Assembly: GCA_033807695.1 (NCBI GenBank)
Contig: CM066301.1
Span: forward strand, 1,364,001 to 1,428,000
Length of the DNA: 64,000 nucleotides
From: Daedaleopsis sinensis
Taxonomy: Eukaryota > Basidiomycota > Agaricomycetes > Polyporales > Polyporaceae
Reading direction: 5' to 3'
In this document: positions 32,276 through 42,990 of the stretch, one piece after another
Position numbering within the stretch: the first letter of the stretch is position 1
Layout: each line of letters starts with the position of its first letter
Program-made: the position numbers and the translations under genes
The notes under the pieces: generated by a model
The model's database searches: none
What the model was told of the DNA's origin: nothing
What the model saw: the letters and a program-made list of their open reading frames with translations, nothing else

Positions 32276-35200
32276 CTACTCTTGGCCGAACCCGACGGTT
32301 TCCCTGCAGCACATCCGCGATCAGCAGCCACCCACGCAGACACAGCAGACGGACACTCACTCTACGGCCCACGTCAGCTTCTGCTCCAGGGTCTCGTAGT
32401 CTTTGTACGGCGGCAGGTCGATGCGGTTGAAGCACGTGTGGCTCTTGGGCAGCTGGTTCGGGTCGCCCGACTTCTCGATCGTGAACCGGCGCGGGCCGTC
32501 CGAGCCCTGCAGGTCCTTGAAGCCGTTGACGGGGATCCGCGACGTGCCGGTCGCGAACTGCAGCAGGCGCGACTTGCGCTCGGGCGGCCAGCTCCGCACG
32601 CACTTCCAGAACCACTGCACGACCTCGTCGTTGACCTCGTAGCCGCGGTAGTCCGTGAACTTGATCCAGTCGTCGCTGTGTGCCCGTCAGGGCGCCGCCT
32701 CGAGAGACAGAGAGGGTTACCACTTACACATCGATCTCGGACATACCGCCGATGAGCAGCTCCAGCTCGCGCTCGTCGAACACGTTGATGAGGTCCTGCG
32801 GGATGAGCTCGCTGAACCCGGACATGAACGCATCGAACTGTTCCTTGACACGCTTTGAGATGCGGTATTCGACGACAGCGCTGACGTAGTCCTTCTTGTT
32901 CTCCTCGGTGACAGGGACGTCCGCTCCGCCGGCCTTGAGCTCCACCGTGACCATCTCGCCGAAGCGCTCCTCGGTCGTGGTGAACGTCTCATCGATGACG
33001 TCGGTGATATCGTTCTCACTGTAGGAATGTGGTGAGCGATTGGATGTGCAGGGAGACAATGGAGACATACAGCATCCAGCTGAGACCGCGGAACAGCTCT
33101 GCGTCTACACTCTCCAGATCGGAGATTGTCACCTTCTTGTGGAGGATCATCTTGTAGAACGCCGTGACGAAGTAGGCATCGAGGAAACGACGATGGAAAA
33201 TACCGAGACCCAAGCAGCGGCCGATGAACTTGAAGTAGTTCAAGTGCTCAGGGTTAACACCAGATGCCGGGTTGATCTGGAGCGTGTAGTTGTCGTGGGC
33301 GGAGTACTCAAAGAGACAGTAGAAGGGGTTGAACATCTCATGCGACAGCAGGAAGAAGAACTCCCTGTGCGACTCGTCAGATGCAGCGTTTGTGAGATCG
33401 ACGGTGAGCTACATACCTGGACAAACCACCGTAATCAAGACCGTCCTCGCCCTCGAACTTGATCATCAGGCGCTTCTTGAGGTCGTTCGGCGTTTGACGC
33501 ATGATCTCCGCGTAGCTGTCCTCGAAAATATGGTCACGTCGAACCTTGATTTGGCAATTGCCAGGCTGGTTCCGCATGGCCGGCTGGCTGCGGAAGTATA
33601 TAAGCTTCCTGCGGAAGTCACGCTTGTATTGCGGCACGTTGGCATCGAGCGTCGACGGCAACCGCGGGTCGTCCCATGTAGTTGTCTTCGTATTGTGGTC
33701 CACGAAGTACACGCGCGCGGTCGAAGTGAGCCGCATCTCCCATCCTGAGGGCAGAGGGCCGAGTTGAGAGATGGTCTGGGGCTGCAGGGCCGAGTTCTGG
33801 CCGTTGGGGCCCATGACCCTGATGACGGTCTGGCGTCGAGGATCGACCCAGGTCGTCGTGCGGGTGTTGTGGTCGACATAGTACGGGCGACCCTGGAGAG
33901 TGTGGCGCTCCTCCCACCCAGCAGGCAAAGGTCCAAGCCCGCCAGCGGCAGTACCAGCATTGGCAGGGGGCGGGGGGGCCTGTTCCTGTCCAGTCACCGA
34001 GCCAGCCCGAGCGACACCGGTATTAGTAGCTTCCAGCATGTCGTCGGCAAGAATACGGCGGTTGTGCTGGTTGCGAGCAGCATTCGTCTCGCCATCCTGC
34101 GCATTGGTGTTGACGGTCTGATTGGCAGATGGGCGGTGCCAGGTCGTCGTGCGGGTGTTGTGATCGACATAGTATGTCCGCCCAAGAGGGTCGATGCGGC
34201 GCTCCCAACCTGTGGGGAGGGGTCCGTACTGATCCTCATGAGGGTTGAAGTTGCGGGTCTGGGCATTGTTGTTCGACGCCGTGTGCGCGGTAGCGCTCGC
34301 ATTCGTGGTGGTCGGGGTTTGAGCTGGGGCCGGAGCTGGGGCGGGGACTGTGGCGCTACCAGAACTGAGCGGGCGTGCAGGGGCAGCGGCTGGCGGTGTC
34401 TGCTCAGGCTCAGACACACCAAGCGCAACATGAGGAATGGGCATAGTGATATGGCTATCTTGGGCGGAGCTAGAAGGGGAGGTTGCACTGGGAGTACGGG
34501 AGAGAGAGCTGCCAGCAGCGAGATTCGTGCTGCTTCCAGATGCACCAACGGACAGGTTTCCGAGCGCCTCAGTCACGCCGTGGACCTGAGATGGACCAGG
34601 ATTACTAATCGGCTGGCTGACGTTGGTGGACAGATAGATGATGAGCTTTCCATGGACGACAAGGTTGTCGTTGGACTTCTTCAAGTCCAAGGTGAGCATC
34701 TCTGGAAAAGGGTTCTCGTGAGCAAGCGACGAATGCTATCGTGAGTCGGTTTGTCCGCAAGTAATTGTCAGGGGTGTGGCGGATAGGACTTGTTGCGATT
34801 GGGGAATCGTGGAGAAGGTGTGGAAACCTTTCATCACGCGCAGCTCATCCACCAGAGCTACGGAGAGCCCTTCGACAGAGGGAGCTGGGGATGGAGCGTC
34901 GGAGCCAGCGCAGCACAAGAATAGGCAGGATACCGAGGAGTACTGCAGACAAACCCGGGGAATAGAGGTAAACGCACCATGTCCACCCAACTCCAAGTCG
35001 ATTACATCGCTAACTTTCACGTTGACCACACCAAGGAATCCCTGATCCCGCTTCTTGAACTTGCGTTGGTCAAAGATCTGGACCGCAATTACAGAGTTGT
35101 CCTTGACGGTACTACGATACGGAGCCATGAGCTATAGAGGACAATAAGATAGAGCGGATACGTACATGTCGAAGCTCTCATTCCAATATGGGTTGAGAGT

Positions 35201-35447
35201 CTTCTTCATGACACTGGTAGTGTGCGTCTGCTCGGCATCGACGGTGATGACGGCGAAGGGGTCTGGAAGACGGAAGACCTCGCGCTTGGACAGGCCATCG
35301 GCAGCAACGACTAGAGACAATTGAGCTAAATCGTAGGGAAACTGCGAGTCGTCGTACCTGTGATCCTGATGCGCTTCCTGGAGGAGAGTGAGATGAGAGA
35401 AAAAACGGAGGAGGGATGGCTTACGAGGCACCCTGAGTCGCAGACAT
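32276..35447 (-). CDS. RSP5: C2-WW-HECT E3 ubiquitin ligase (RSP5/NEDD4 type)
   Basis: Ubiquitin ligase for membrane-protein sorting and many other targets. Exons 35447-35425, 35377-35358, 35310-35166, 35111-34978, 34701-33417, 33364-33071, 33018-32728, 32675-32361 and 32303-32276 give 844 residues. An N-terminal C2 domain (about 8-125) is followed by a Ser/Pro/Ala linker and three WW domains at about 266-298, 363-396 and 421-454, each GPLP-x-GWE ... VDHNT-x-TTTW. The HECT domain fills the C-terminus, with catalytic Cys812 in [13 protein letters not shown] and the tail GFGQE. Exons 1 and 2 are only 23 and 20 nt. Intron 4 is 276 nt, longer than the rest. Length and order match fungal Rsp5. Confidence 0.96.
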
Positions 35448-36295
35448 GTCAGGGGACGGACAAGATGAGGGAAAGACGACCGAAAGAGCAGCCTATGGGA
35501 GGGGGAGGGAGGGGTGATGGTCGTTGGAGAGGCTGGAGGACAAGGCCGACTCGGGCAGACACTCGCCTTAGTCGGCCTCCCACAGCCTCGGCGTCTCTCC
35601 CGCCGGGCGCCCACTGCCGGCCCCTCCACGCCGCCGACGACAACATAAGATTTCCAGACAATATCATGCATCATACACGCCCGGGACAATCTGTTTAAAG
35701 CCAGTCATCGAGTATTAGGAGTCGTCGCTGTACATGCTCACATCGAAATTTCTCTTCTTTGCTCACAGTCCGCGTTCACCTCGACATAGGGACGGATTTG
35801 TACTAGATTCTAAAGCCGAAGTAACCCGAGACTACAGGCTATATATGGTCCGCAGGTAACGATTACGCATACCCCAAGCTTTCTAAACATATCCCATTTC
35901 TGACTAACCCGCATAACCACAAGGATCCCGTCAAGTACCCAGGCTTATGGCGGATACCATAGGGCTAAGTCCAGCTCAACTAAAGTTGTACGATTCACGC
36001 AGCGTTTATAGCAGTAGTCATTTCAATGCTACATGGTATACATGAGATATCATTGAGATTGAGGGCTGGTAAATACAGGCGGCACTAGTCACAAATCGAT
36101 AGTACAGGATGTGGAGTCATGGGTTAGGGAGTGCACTGTCGTGGTATGGGGCGAAATATATCTGTAACTTGCAGAAGCCGCAGGGTTTAGATATCGTGTG
36201 CAGCTACAAGGCTGATCTGAGCAAACAGAGAGCAGAGAGGTCAGTACCCAATACTAGTAGGACCCACGGGCGAACAGATCATCATATTTACCCAG
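35448..36295. other. Intergenic, no gene seen
   Basis: RSP5 promoter side, then AT-rich sequence leading into the duplicated 3' flank of the first small secreted protein gene (similarity to the other copies begins near 36085). Confidence 0.5.
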
Positions 36296-36803
36296 TTATG
36301 ATGGTGAATGCGAGAACTGCAGCTTGTAGTTGTGTGTCACGGCACCCCCGGTGGGGTACTCGACATTGCACAGTTCAGGCCTGATGTACCCGCCAACGCG
36401 GCCGTTCCATTGGCACTCGTTCAGGATCGACTGCAGATACCCGCCGCAGACAACTCCTTCCGCGATGCGCGAGCCGACCTGGCCGCAGACGTCGATCTTG
36501 CACGTCCTGAACTGCGTCACCGTGTTGCAATGTGAGGGGCCGAAGGCATTGTTCTGTTCGCAATGGGTGGCCATGTTCTTGATCGCTTGGACGCAGTCAG
36601 AAACCAGCGGGCTCGCGCCGGACACCTCGCATACGGGGCGTGTTTTGTCGTGATGGTTGCAGGCTGAGGGCGTGAATTGGGTCTAGTGAAGATTGAACGA
36701 GTGTAGGTGGGGGCGTACCTCTAGCGCCGAGCGTAGCAGCACCCTGGACTGAGGCAGCACAAGCGAGTGCGACGGTGCTGAGGATGGCAAGCTTGGATGA
36801 CAT
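36296..36803 (-). CDS. Small secreted cysteine-rich protein, copy A
   Basis: Exons 36803-36719 and 36663-36296 give 150 residues, or 152 if the upstream ATG at 36809 is used. A clear signal peptide (MSSKLAILSTVALACAA) is followed by a mature domain with ten cysteines: around ACNHHD, VCE, SDC, HCEQ, HCNT, TCKIDVCGQ, VCGGYLQSILNEC, GRVGGYI and LCNV. The same cysteines occur in copies B and C. The DC ... GTC-x-I-x-V ... GRVG pattern loosely recalls the Hce2/Ecp2-type and KP4-like effector folds; that link is inference only and no function is claimed. Copy A is the most diverged, and its intron is not a multiple of three, unlike in B and C. A 5' UTR intron and a TATA box lie upstream. Confidence 0.82.
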
Positions 36804-36967
36804 TGTCATTGGTGAAGTCGAGCTGCATTTGAAGTACATAACTGTCAATCACTCGGATGGAGAAGTCGCTGTGGCAGCGAGTGTTGCAGGACTCACCAAA
36901 GGCGATTAAAAGATGCGTAGGAGAGCTTGTGTTGGTGGCTAGCAAATGCGGGGCGGGGCGGGGCTGT

Positions 36968-36973
36968 CTTATA
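36968..36973 (-). promoter_or_regulatory. TATA-like box of secreted protein copy A
   Basis: TATAAG on the minus strand, about 165-170 nt upstream of the start codon, in the same relative position as TATAAAA in copies B and C. Confidence 0.6.
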
Positions 36974-37133
36974 CGACTTCGAGGACATGCCGGCATGAGT
37001 GTCCTGGCAAGCTGTGTTCTATTCATAGCCAGGATGACGATGAGGCCCTACTGGAGTCAGGAGGAACTCGAGCGGTTTCAGCCTGGAACAGGAGGGAACA
37101 GGCTGCCGTTAGCAGCCGTTAGCATGTAGAGTC

Positions 37134-37954
37134 TAGGCTCGTACCCAGCCTGTTCGGTGATGACTTTTCAAACTCCGTTGTGAGGATCACAGTACAGGCT
37201 GGGCCGATCGGTCGCCCTTTAGTCGGGGAGGCACCGTGTGAATTCGTACTTTGGAGTTTCTCTCAGAGCGAGAGTCCGAAAGCTGCTAAGTACCCGTCCA
37301 TGTAGAGCAGTTTTGTATATACTATGCGGCGTCAGGAGAGAGCACAATGAAGTTAGCACTCACCCAAAAAATCTCAGCCAGCCATATCAGAAACTGAATG
37401 ATACAAGGGTCGAAAACTGACGGTCGAGCCAGTTGCCTACTAGTGGGACATGAGCTATACTGTTAGTAAGTGTAGCAGCGTCCTATGGCCTCAAAAATAG
37501 GTATACAAGCTACTGACTACTATCAGACTGCATAAAACCCCTTCTACCCCATGCTGAGTGGCAAGAGAGCATTCAACAATGCATTCAAAGCTACCCTTGG
37601 GCGAGCTTGAGAGCGCCTAGTATACAACTTAGCGCCCCTTAGCCGCCTGTGTGCATATGCACCCAACGGACGCACATTCAACGTATATTACAGTGAGTCG
37701 TATCCTTTTCACCAGACAAAAAAAATATAGTACCATTGACAGGGTGCAAGAACCCATCGCTTAAATTTTATGGGCAGAAGGGTATACAGAAATACGTGCT
37801 ACCTTCGTAAAAGCACCAAGAGACTTGCACAGATTCTGCTAAGGACGAATTCACACGGTGCCTCCCCGACTAAAGGGCGACCGATCTGCCCAGTCGGTAT
37901 GGCGAGCTACCCCCCGTTCAAACTCCGCTCGCCTACCGACTGGGTACGAGTCTA
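37134..37954. mobile_element. Non-autonomous DNA transposon, copy 1 (821 bp, 9-bp TSD)
   Basis: Ends are inverted: TAGGCTCGTACCCAG at the left and the reverse complement of TAGACTCGTACCCAG at the right. TGTAGAGTC flanks both sides (37125-37133 and 37955-37963) as a perfect 9-bp target duplication. A perfect 42-nt subterminal inverted repeat lies at 37206-37247 and 37845-37886. Each end can form a hairpin. The interior has only short frames and no transposase. A 9-bp duplication suggests the Mutator superfamily; this is inference, and another family is possible. It matches copy 2 base for base wherever I compared them. Confidence 0.88.
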
Positions 37955-38392
37955 TGTAGAGTCTCCCAACCTCTCCCACCACGAGAAAATGCTCGTACCT
38001 GCTCGTACATGATCTGAATCGATCAGCCGGGTCCCGGATAAGTAACCTTCATGAGAGGCCGAGAGGAACCCGTGGCCCGAGTAAGTGAGACACGGCGGGA
38101 TACAGTAGAATGCAGTGACTTGCAGTCTGATGCAGTAGACAAGCCTGGAAATGACGTTACTACGATGGACATACAAGGTTCTCCCTCGCGCGCCTCTTTC
38201 AGTACGAAGGAGGAGGAAGGGAGCGTAATACTAACAGATTTTGGATCATGGATGAGTTCCTGAACGGTTCTCGCGGATGAAGAGAGAGGCGCGCTCGGGA
38301 GAGTTCTGGAGGCAGCGCGCTTACCGTCCGCCTCCAGAACGTCGTGTGGCAGCCTGCGGGAGCGGACCTGATTCTGAGCGGATACGGATGCG

Positions 38393-39213
38393 TAGGCTCG
38401 TACCCAGCCTGTTCGGTGATGACTTTTCAAACTCCGTTGTGAGGATCACAGTACAGGCTGGGCCGATCGGTCGCCCTTTAGTCGGGGAGGCACCGTGTGA
38501 ATTCGTACTTTGGAGTTTCTCTCAGAGCGAGAGTCCGAAAGCTGCTAAGTACCCGTCCATGTAGAGCAGTTTTGTATATACTATGCGGCGTCAGGAGAGA
38601 GCACAATGAAGTTAGCACTCACCCAAAAAATCTCAGCCAGCCATATCAGAAACTGAATGATACAAGGGTCGAAAACTGACGGTCGAGCCAGTTGCCTACT
38701 AGTGGGACATGAGCTATACTGTTAGTAAGTGTAGCAGCGTCCTATGGCCTCAAAAATAGGTATACAAGCTACTGACTACTATCAGACTGCATAAAACCCC
38801 TTCTACCCCATGCTGAGTGGCAAGAGAGCATTCAACAATGCATTCAAAGCTACCCTTGGGCGAGCTTGAGAGCGCCTAGTATACAACTTAGCGCCCCTTA
38901 GCCGCCTGTGTGCATATGCACCCAACGGACGCACATTCAACGTATATTACAGTGAGTCGTATCCTTTTCACCAGACAAAAAAAATATAGTACCATTGACA
39001 GGGTGCAAGAACCCATCGCTTAAATTTTATGGGCAGAAGGGTATACAGAAATACGTGCTACCTTCGTAAAAGCACCAAGAGACTTGCACAGATTCTGCTA
39101 AGGACGAATTCACACGGTGCCTCCCCGACTAAAGGGCGACCGATCTGCCCAGTCGGTATGGCGAGCTACCCCCCGTTCAAACTCCGCTCGCCTACCGACT
39201 GGGTACGAGTCTA
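38393..39213. mobile_element. Non-autonomous DNA transposon, copy 2 (821 bp, 9-bp TSD)
   Basis: Same element as at 37134, in the same orientation, offset by exactly 1259 bp. Target duplication ACGGATGCG flanks it at 38384-38392 and 39214-39222. The paralogous unit B keeps the empty site, ACGGATGCG once followed by TGTC at 40675-40683, and unit C has ACCGATGCG at 42303-42311. These empty sites fix both element ends. Confidence 0.92.
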
Positions 39214-39669
39214 ACGGATGCGTGTCAAGCACAAGTGGCAGGTGGAGAGGGAGAGTCTGAGACGCGGAAGTAGGCGGAAGTATGTAAGTATCATATACGC
39301 CGCAGATCAATACTGAGTACTGATGAGGCTGGCACACCATCACTGGAGATGTTCGTACATTTCCCTTGCCTACCTGTTATAGCTAAATTTGCTGTAAGCC
39401 CAACGAAAATGTTGTATGCATGAACGGTACATAGTTTAGATGCTACACGGGGTTATATCACTAGTCACAAATCGATACAAGATGTAGAGTCCTGGGGTCA
39501 GGGAGTGCACTGTCGACTAGCTATGGGGCGAGATGTATATGTGACCTGAAGAAGCCGTCGGTTTGGTTTTCGTGTGCAGCTGCAAGGCTGATCTGAGCGA
39601 AAGGGAACATCGAGTCAGTACCCAATACTAGTAGGACCCACGGGCGAACAGATCATCATACTTACCCAG

Positions 39670-40197
39670 TTATGGTTCTGAATGCGAGAACTGCAGCTTG
39701 TAGTTGAAGTTAGAGGGCCGGGAGGGGAAGCTGACATTGCATAGTTCAGGCTTGATGTACCCGCCAACGCGGCCGTCGTGGTGGCACTCGTTCAGAAGCG
39801 TCTGCAAATACCCGCGGCAGTTGGCCCCCTCCGCCATCCGCGCGTTGTACTGGCCGCAGACGTCGATCTTGCACGTCCCGACTTGCACCTGCGTCTGGCA
39901 ATGTGACTTGTTGGGATTTCTCTGCTCGCAGTGGGTGGCCATCTGCTTCATCGCTTTGACGCAGTCAGAAAACAGCGGGCTGCCGCCGGACGTCTCGCAT
40001 ACTGCGTGTGTTGCGTCGTGATGGTCGCAGGCTAGAGCGTAAATTATGTCTAGTGGATATTGAACGACTCGGAGCGTAGTGGGAAGCGTACCTCTCGCGA
40101 CAAGGGTAGAATTGCCCCCGTTGACGATCGACGCACCCTGGACTGCGGCAGCACAAGCGAGTGCGACGGTGCTGAGGATGGCAAGCTTAGACGACAT
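39670..40197 (-). CDS. Small secreted cysteine-rich protein, copy B
   Basis: Exons 40197-40092 and 40031-39670 give 155 residues. Signal peptide MSSKLAILSTVALACAAAVQ, then a short Asn/Gly stretch with a possible N-glycosylation site (GGNST). The mature domain has ten cysteines, including GTCKIDVCGQ and RGYLQTLLNEC, and ends KLQFSHSEP. The start is ATG 40197; the in-frame upstream codon that might be mistaken for a start is TTG. The coding intron interrupts VAR|ACDHHD. It lies downstream of transposon copy 2 on the map, with its promoter on the far side. Confidence 0.84.
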   Translation of the reverse strand: MSSKLAILSTVALACAAAVQGASIVNGGNSTLVARGTLPTTLRVVQYPLDIIYALACDHHDATHAVCETSGGSPLFSDCVKAMKQMATHCEQRNPNKSHCQTQVQVGTCKIDVCGQYNARMAEGANCRGYLQTLLNECHHDGRVGGYIKPELCNVSFPSRPSNFNYKLQFSHSEP

Positions 40198-40356
40198 AGT
40201 GATGACTGATAGTCGAGCTAAAAAAATTGAAGCAACTGTCAATGATGGAGAAGTCGCTGTCGAGCGAGTGTTGCAAGACTCACCAAAGGCAGTTAGAGGA
40301 TTTTGTATAGGAGACTAAGTTGGTTGCTAGCGAATGGGGGGGGCGGTGACCTGGTG

Positions 40357-40363
40357 TTTTATA
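40357..40363 (-). promoter_or_regulatory. TATA box of secreted protein copy B
   Basis: TATAAAA on the minus strand, about 160-166 nt upstream of ATG 40197. The 5' untranslated leader between them contains a probable intron (donor GTGAGTCTTGC) conserved in all three copies. Confidence 0.65.
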
Positions 40364-41206
40364 CCCCTCAAGGACGTGCCGGCATGGTTTCAGCCTTGAA
40401 AGTTTCAACAAGCTGCAGTTAGCAGGTACGAATCTCCATTGCAAGTCGATAATCACTGCACATACATAACCTGAATCAATCACCCAGGTCCCGGATAGCC
40501 TTCAGGAGAGGACCCCATGAGTTCGTCGCAGATCCCTCTCACGAGACTAGAGGACTCCATTGCTAAGGTAAGGATGAAACACGGTCAATACATATACTTA
40601 GTAGACGAGTCTCAAATTGACGTACAAGGGGATTCCAATGTCCCAACGTGAGCGAGCGGCCCATACGGATGTCTACGGATGCGTGTCGGGTACAAGTGGC
40701 AGTGGAGGAGCCTGAGGAGGAATTGAATTTAAGCGCACACCAAGTCTACAAGTAAGTCCCTAGTCTACCGTATATAGCAGTGGAGATGGATAATCTGAGA
40801 CGCGTATGTAAGTATACGGAGATGTCCTGTCGTCCTGATGATGCTGGCCCAAGATCACAGGGAGGAGACTTTCGGAGAACGCGAGAGGGGATGGAAGGTA
40901 CTTTTTCCTTGCAATTGCCAAACAGCTAAGTTGCAATTTCGATGCTACTTGGGGTCACTATTCAGGAAGTTGAAGATCGACGCCTGGTGATTATCACTAG
41001 TCACAAATCCATATGAATGTAGAGTCCTGGGGTCTGGGAGTGCACTGTCGTCTAGCTGGTATGGGGCGAGATGTATATGTAAATTGAAGAGGCCGTCCGG
41101 TCCAGTTTGGATATCGTGTGCAGCTGCAAAAATGCTGATCTGAACAAGGGAGCAGTGAGTCAGTGCCCGATAGAACCCACGGGCGAACAGATCATCATAA
41201 TTGCCA

Positions 41207-41719
41207 TTATGAATGCGAGAGCTGGAGCCTGTAGGTGTGATCTGGGGCAAAGTCGGGCCACTTGACATTGCAATATAGAGGCCGGATGTACCCGCCAACG
41301 CGGCTGTCGTGCTGGCACTCGTTCAGGATCGTTTGCAGATACCCGCCGCAGTTGACCCCGTCCGCAATCTGCGCGTTGACCTGGCCGCAGACGTCGATCT
41401 TGCACGTCCCGACTTTCACCTGTGTCTGGCAATGTGACTTCCTGTCGTTGCTCTGTTCGCAGCGGGTGGCCAGCTGCTTGATCACTTTGACGCAGTCAGA
41501 AACCAGCGGGCCGCCGCCGGACGTCTCGCATATTGAGCGTGTCGCGTCGTGCTGGTGGCAAGCTAGGGGCGCAGTCCAGTGGAGAATTGGACGAATGTAG
41601 TGGGGAAGCGTACCTCTCGCGACGAGCGTAGAGTTTCCCCCGTTTACTATCGACGCACCCTGGACTACGGCGGCACAAGCGAGTGCGACGGTGCTGATGA
41701 TGGCAAGCTTGGATGACAT
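41207..41719 (-). CDS. Small secreted cysteine-rich protein, copy C
   Basis: Exons 41719-41614 and 41562-41207 give 153 residues. Signal peptide MSSKLAIISTVALACAAVVQ, GGNST near residue 28, and the same ten-cysteine mature domain (VGTCKIDVCGQ, CGGYLQTILNEC, RVGGYI, LYCNV). The coding intron is 51 nt and open in frame, so an unspliced reading looks intact but adds 17 residues; the splice sites GTACGC and CCCCTAG and agreement with copies A and B favour removal. Ends LQLSHS. Function unknown; secretion is inferred from the leader. Confidence 0.84.
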   Translation of the reverse strand: MSSKLAIISTVALACAAVVQGASIVNGGNSTLVARGTLPHYIRPILHWTAPLACHQHDATRSICETSGGGPLVSDCVKVIKQLATRCEQSNDRKSHCQTQVKVGTCKIDVCGQVNAQIADGVNCGGYLQTILNECQHDSRVGGYIRPLYCNVKWPDFAPDHTYRLQLSHS

Positions 41720-41875
41720 TGTCAATGGTGATGATCGATAGTCGAGCTGTAGATGAAGTGACTATGAATAAAGAAGTCGCTGTCAAGCGAGTGTTGCAAG
41801 ACTCACCAAAGGCAGCTGGAGGACGTTGTGTAGGAGAGTTTGTTGTCGCGAGCAAATGGGGGCGGGGTGGGCTTG

Positions 41876-41882
41876 TTTTATA
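41876..41882 (-). promoter_or_regulatory. TATA box of secreted protein copy C
   Basis: TATAAAA on the minus strand, 157-163 nt upstream of ATG 41719, conserved in position with copies A and B. Confidence 0.65.
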
Positions 41883-42320
41883 CGAAGACGAGGACATGTC
41901 GTCATGACTTCTACAAGCCATAATACCCGGGACTGAAATCTGGGAGGACTTCGGACAATTTCAGTCTGCCTGAACATCAAGAACGCCCCGCTCCACGCAA
42001 GTTTGCGCACAAGTCGCTCACCGGCTTGACATAACTGTCTGTCTGTACGTTATACTGATGTTCAATGCGATAGCGACCTACTTACACTGTGAACAAGTTG
42101 TTATTGGCAAGTAGAGCCTCCCAGCGAGCCATGATTACTGCTCGTGCCTAATCAAACAGCCCAGTCCCGGATAGCCCTCATGAGAGGACCCCATCGCTAG
42201 AGTAGGTATGAAACACTATCAATACATCTGGTAAACAAGAGAATGACGTACAAGTGGGGAAATGCCAAGGTCCCAACGTGAGCGAGGCCTGCGGGAGCGG
42301 ACACCGATGCGTGTCGGGTA

Positions 42321-42990
42321 CAAGCTATAGCAGTAGAGAGTGAGATGCGTACGAAGAAAGGTACCAAGTTCACAAAGCATTGAAGGTTAAACTTCAGGCC
42401 TAAGGAGCGAAGATATATACCTCGAGGAGAGAGAATCCAGTGGCGGCCTCTTGTACACTTAGACTGTTAGCATTCAATCGGAATCATCCGCTATCTCCGA
42501 GTCGGACTCCAGCAATCGCGACTGCACGTAGTCTCGGTCATGACGTTGCGAATAACAAGTGGTATGCATTGAGCGGCACAAGACACAGACGAGACGCCGT
42601 ATTGAACTTTGCTGAAGTGACATACCACCAGATACTTCGCTTTTCGTCATCCCACTCAAGGCTTGAAAGCTTGAAGCTTGAGCTTGAGAGATGATCAACG
42701 GTGGCAGGCAGAGATTCGTGCAATCATGATGCACATTTCGGAGTGATGAGACTGCAGACGAACCACAAGGGCAAAGACATGAAGAAGGCCAGCTCACGGT
42801 GAGGTGAGCGCAGGACGGGGATCGGAATGGGGTCTCTAGCGCCTGTTAAACATTCTTGCACGTGGGAGCACGGTCACGTGATCGGACGCGTCCCCGCCGG
42901 CGTTTGTGGCTGTTGAAGCCCTCCTTGTGACCGTACCATCCTGCATCACATCCACAACCTACCACCCTTCCTCATCCTCAAGACTTCAAG
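42321..42990. other. Intergenic, no convincing gene
   Basis: Lies between the end of the triplicated segment and the separase start. Frames at 42440-42694 (+) and 42474-42797 (-) overlap on opposite strands and show no domain. The last 150 bp should be the separase promoter and leader. Confidence 0.45.

Larger units (their letters stand above)
36085..42320. repeat. Tandem segmental triplication carrying small secreted protein genes
   Basis: Three units share gene, promoter, 5' and 3' flanks. The 3' flanks start at about 36085, 39458 and 40994 with CTAGTCACAAATC and AGGGAGTGCACTGTCG-like words. The upstream ends share CCCGGATA, GGGAGCGG and GATGCGTGTC words near 38030-38392, 40480-40700 and 42170-42320. 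The first unit is enlarged by the two transposon copies. Confidence 0.8.

Noticed and set aside
37238..37420. 60-codon frame repeated in both 821-bp elements as a possible transposon gene
   Set aside because: Too short and without any transposase motif; repeated only because the element is repeated.
37134..39213. Simple tandem duplication explaining the two 821-bp copies
   Set aside because: Each copy has its own different 9-bp flanking duplication and an empty paralogous site exists, so two transpositions fit better.
41562..41725. Unspliced reading of secreted protein copy C as the true protein
   Set aside because: The 51-nt segment has good splice ends, is out of frame in copy A and would insert unrelated residues before the first conserved cysteine.
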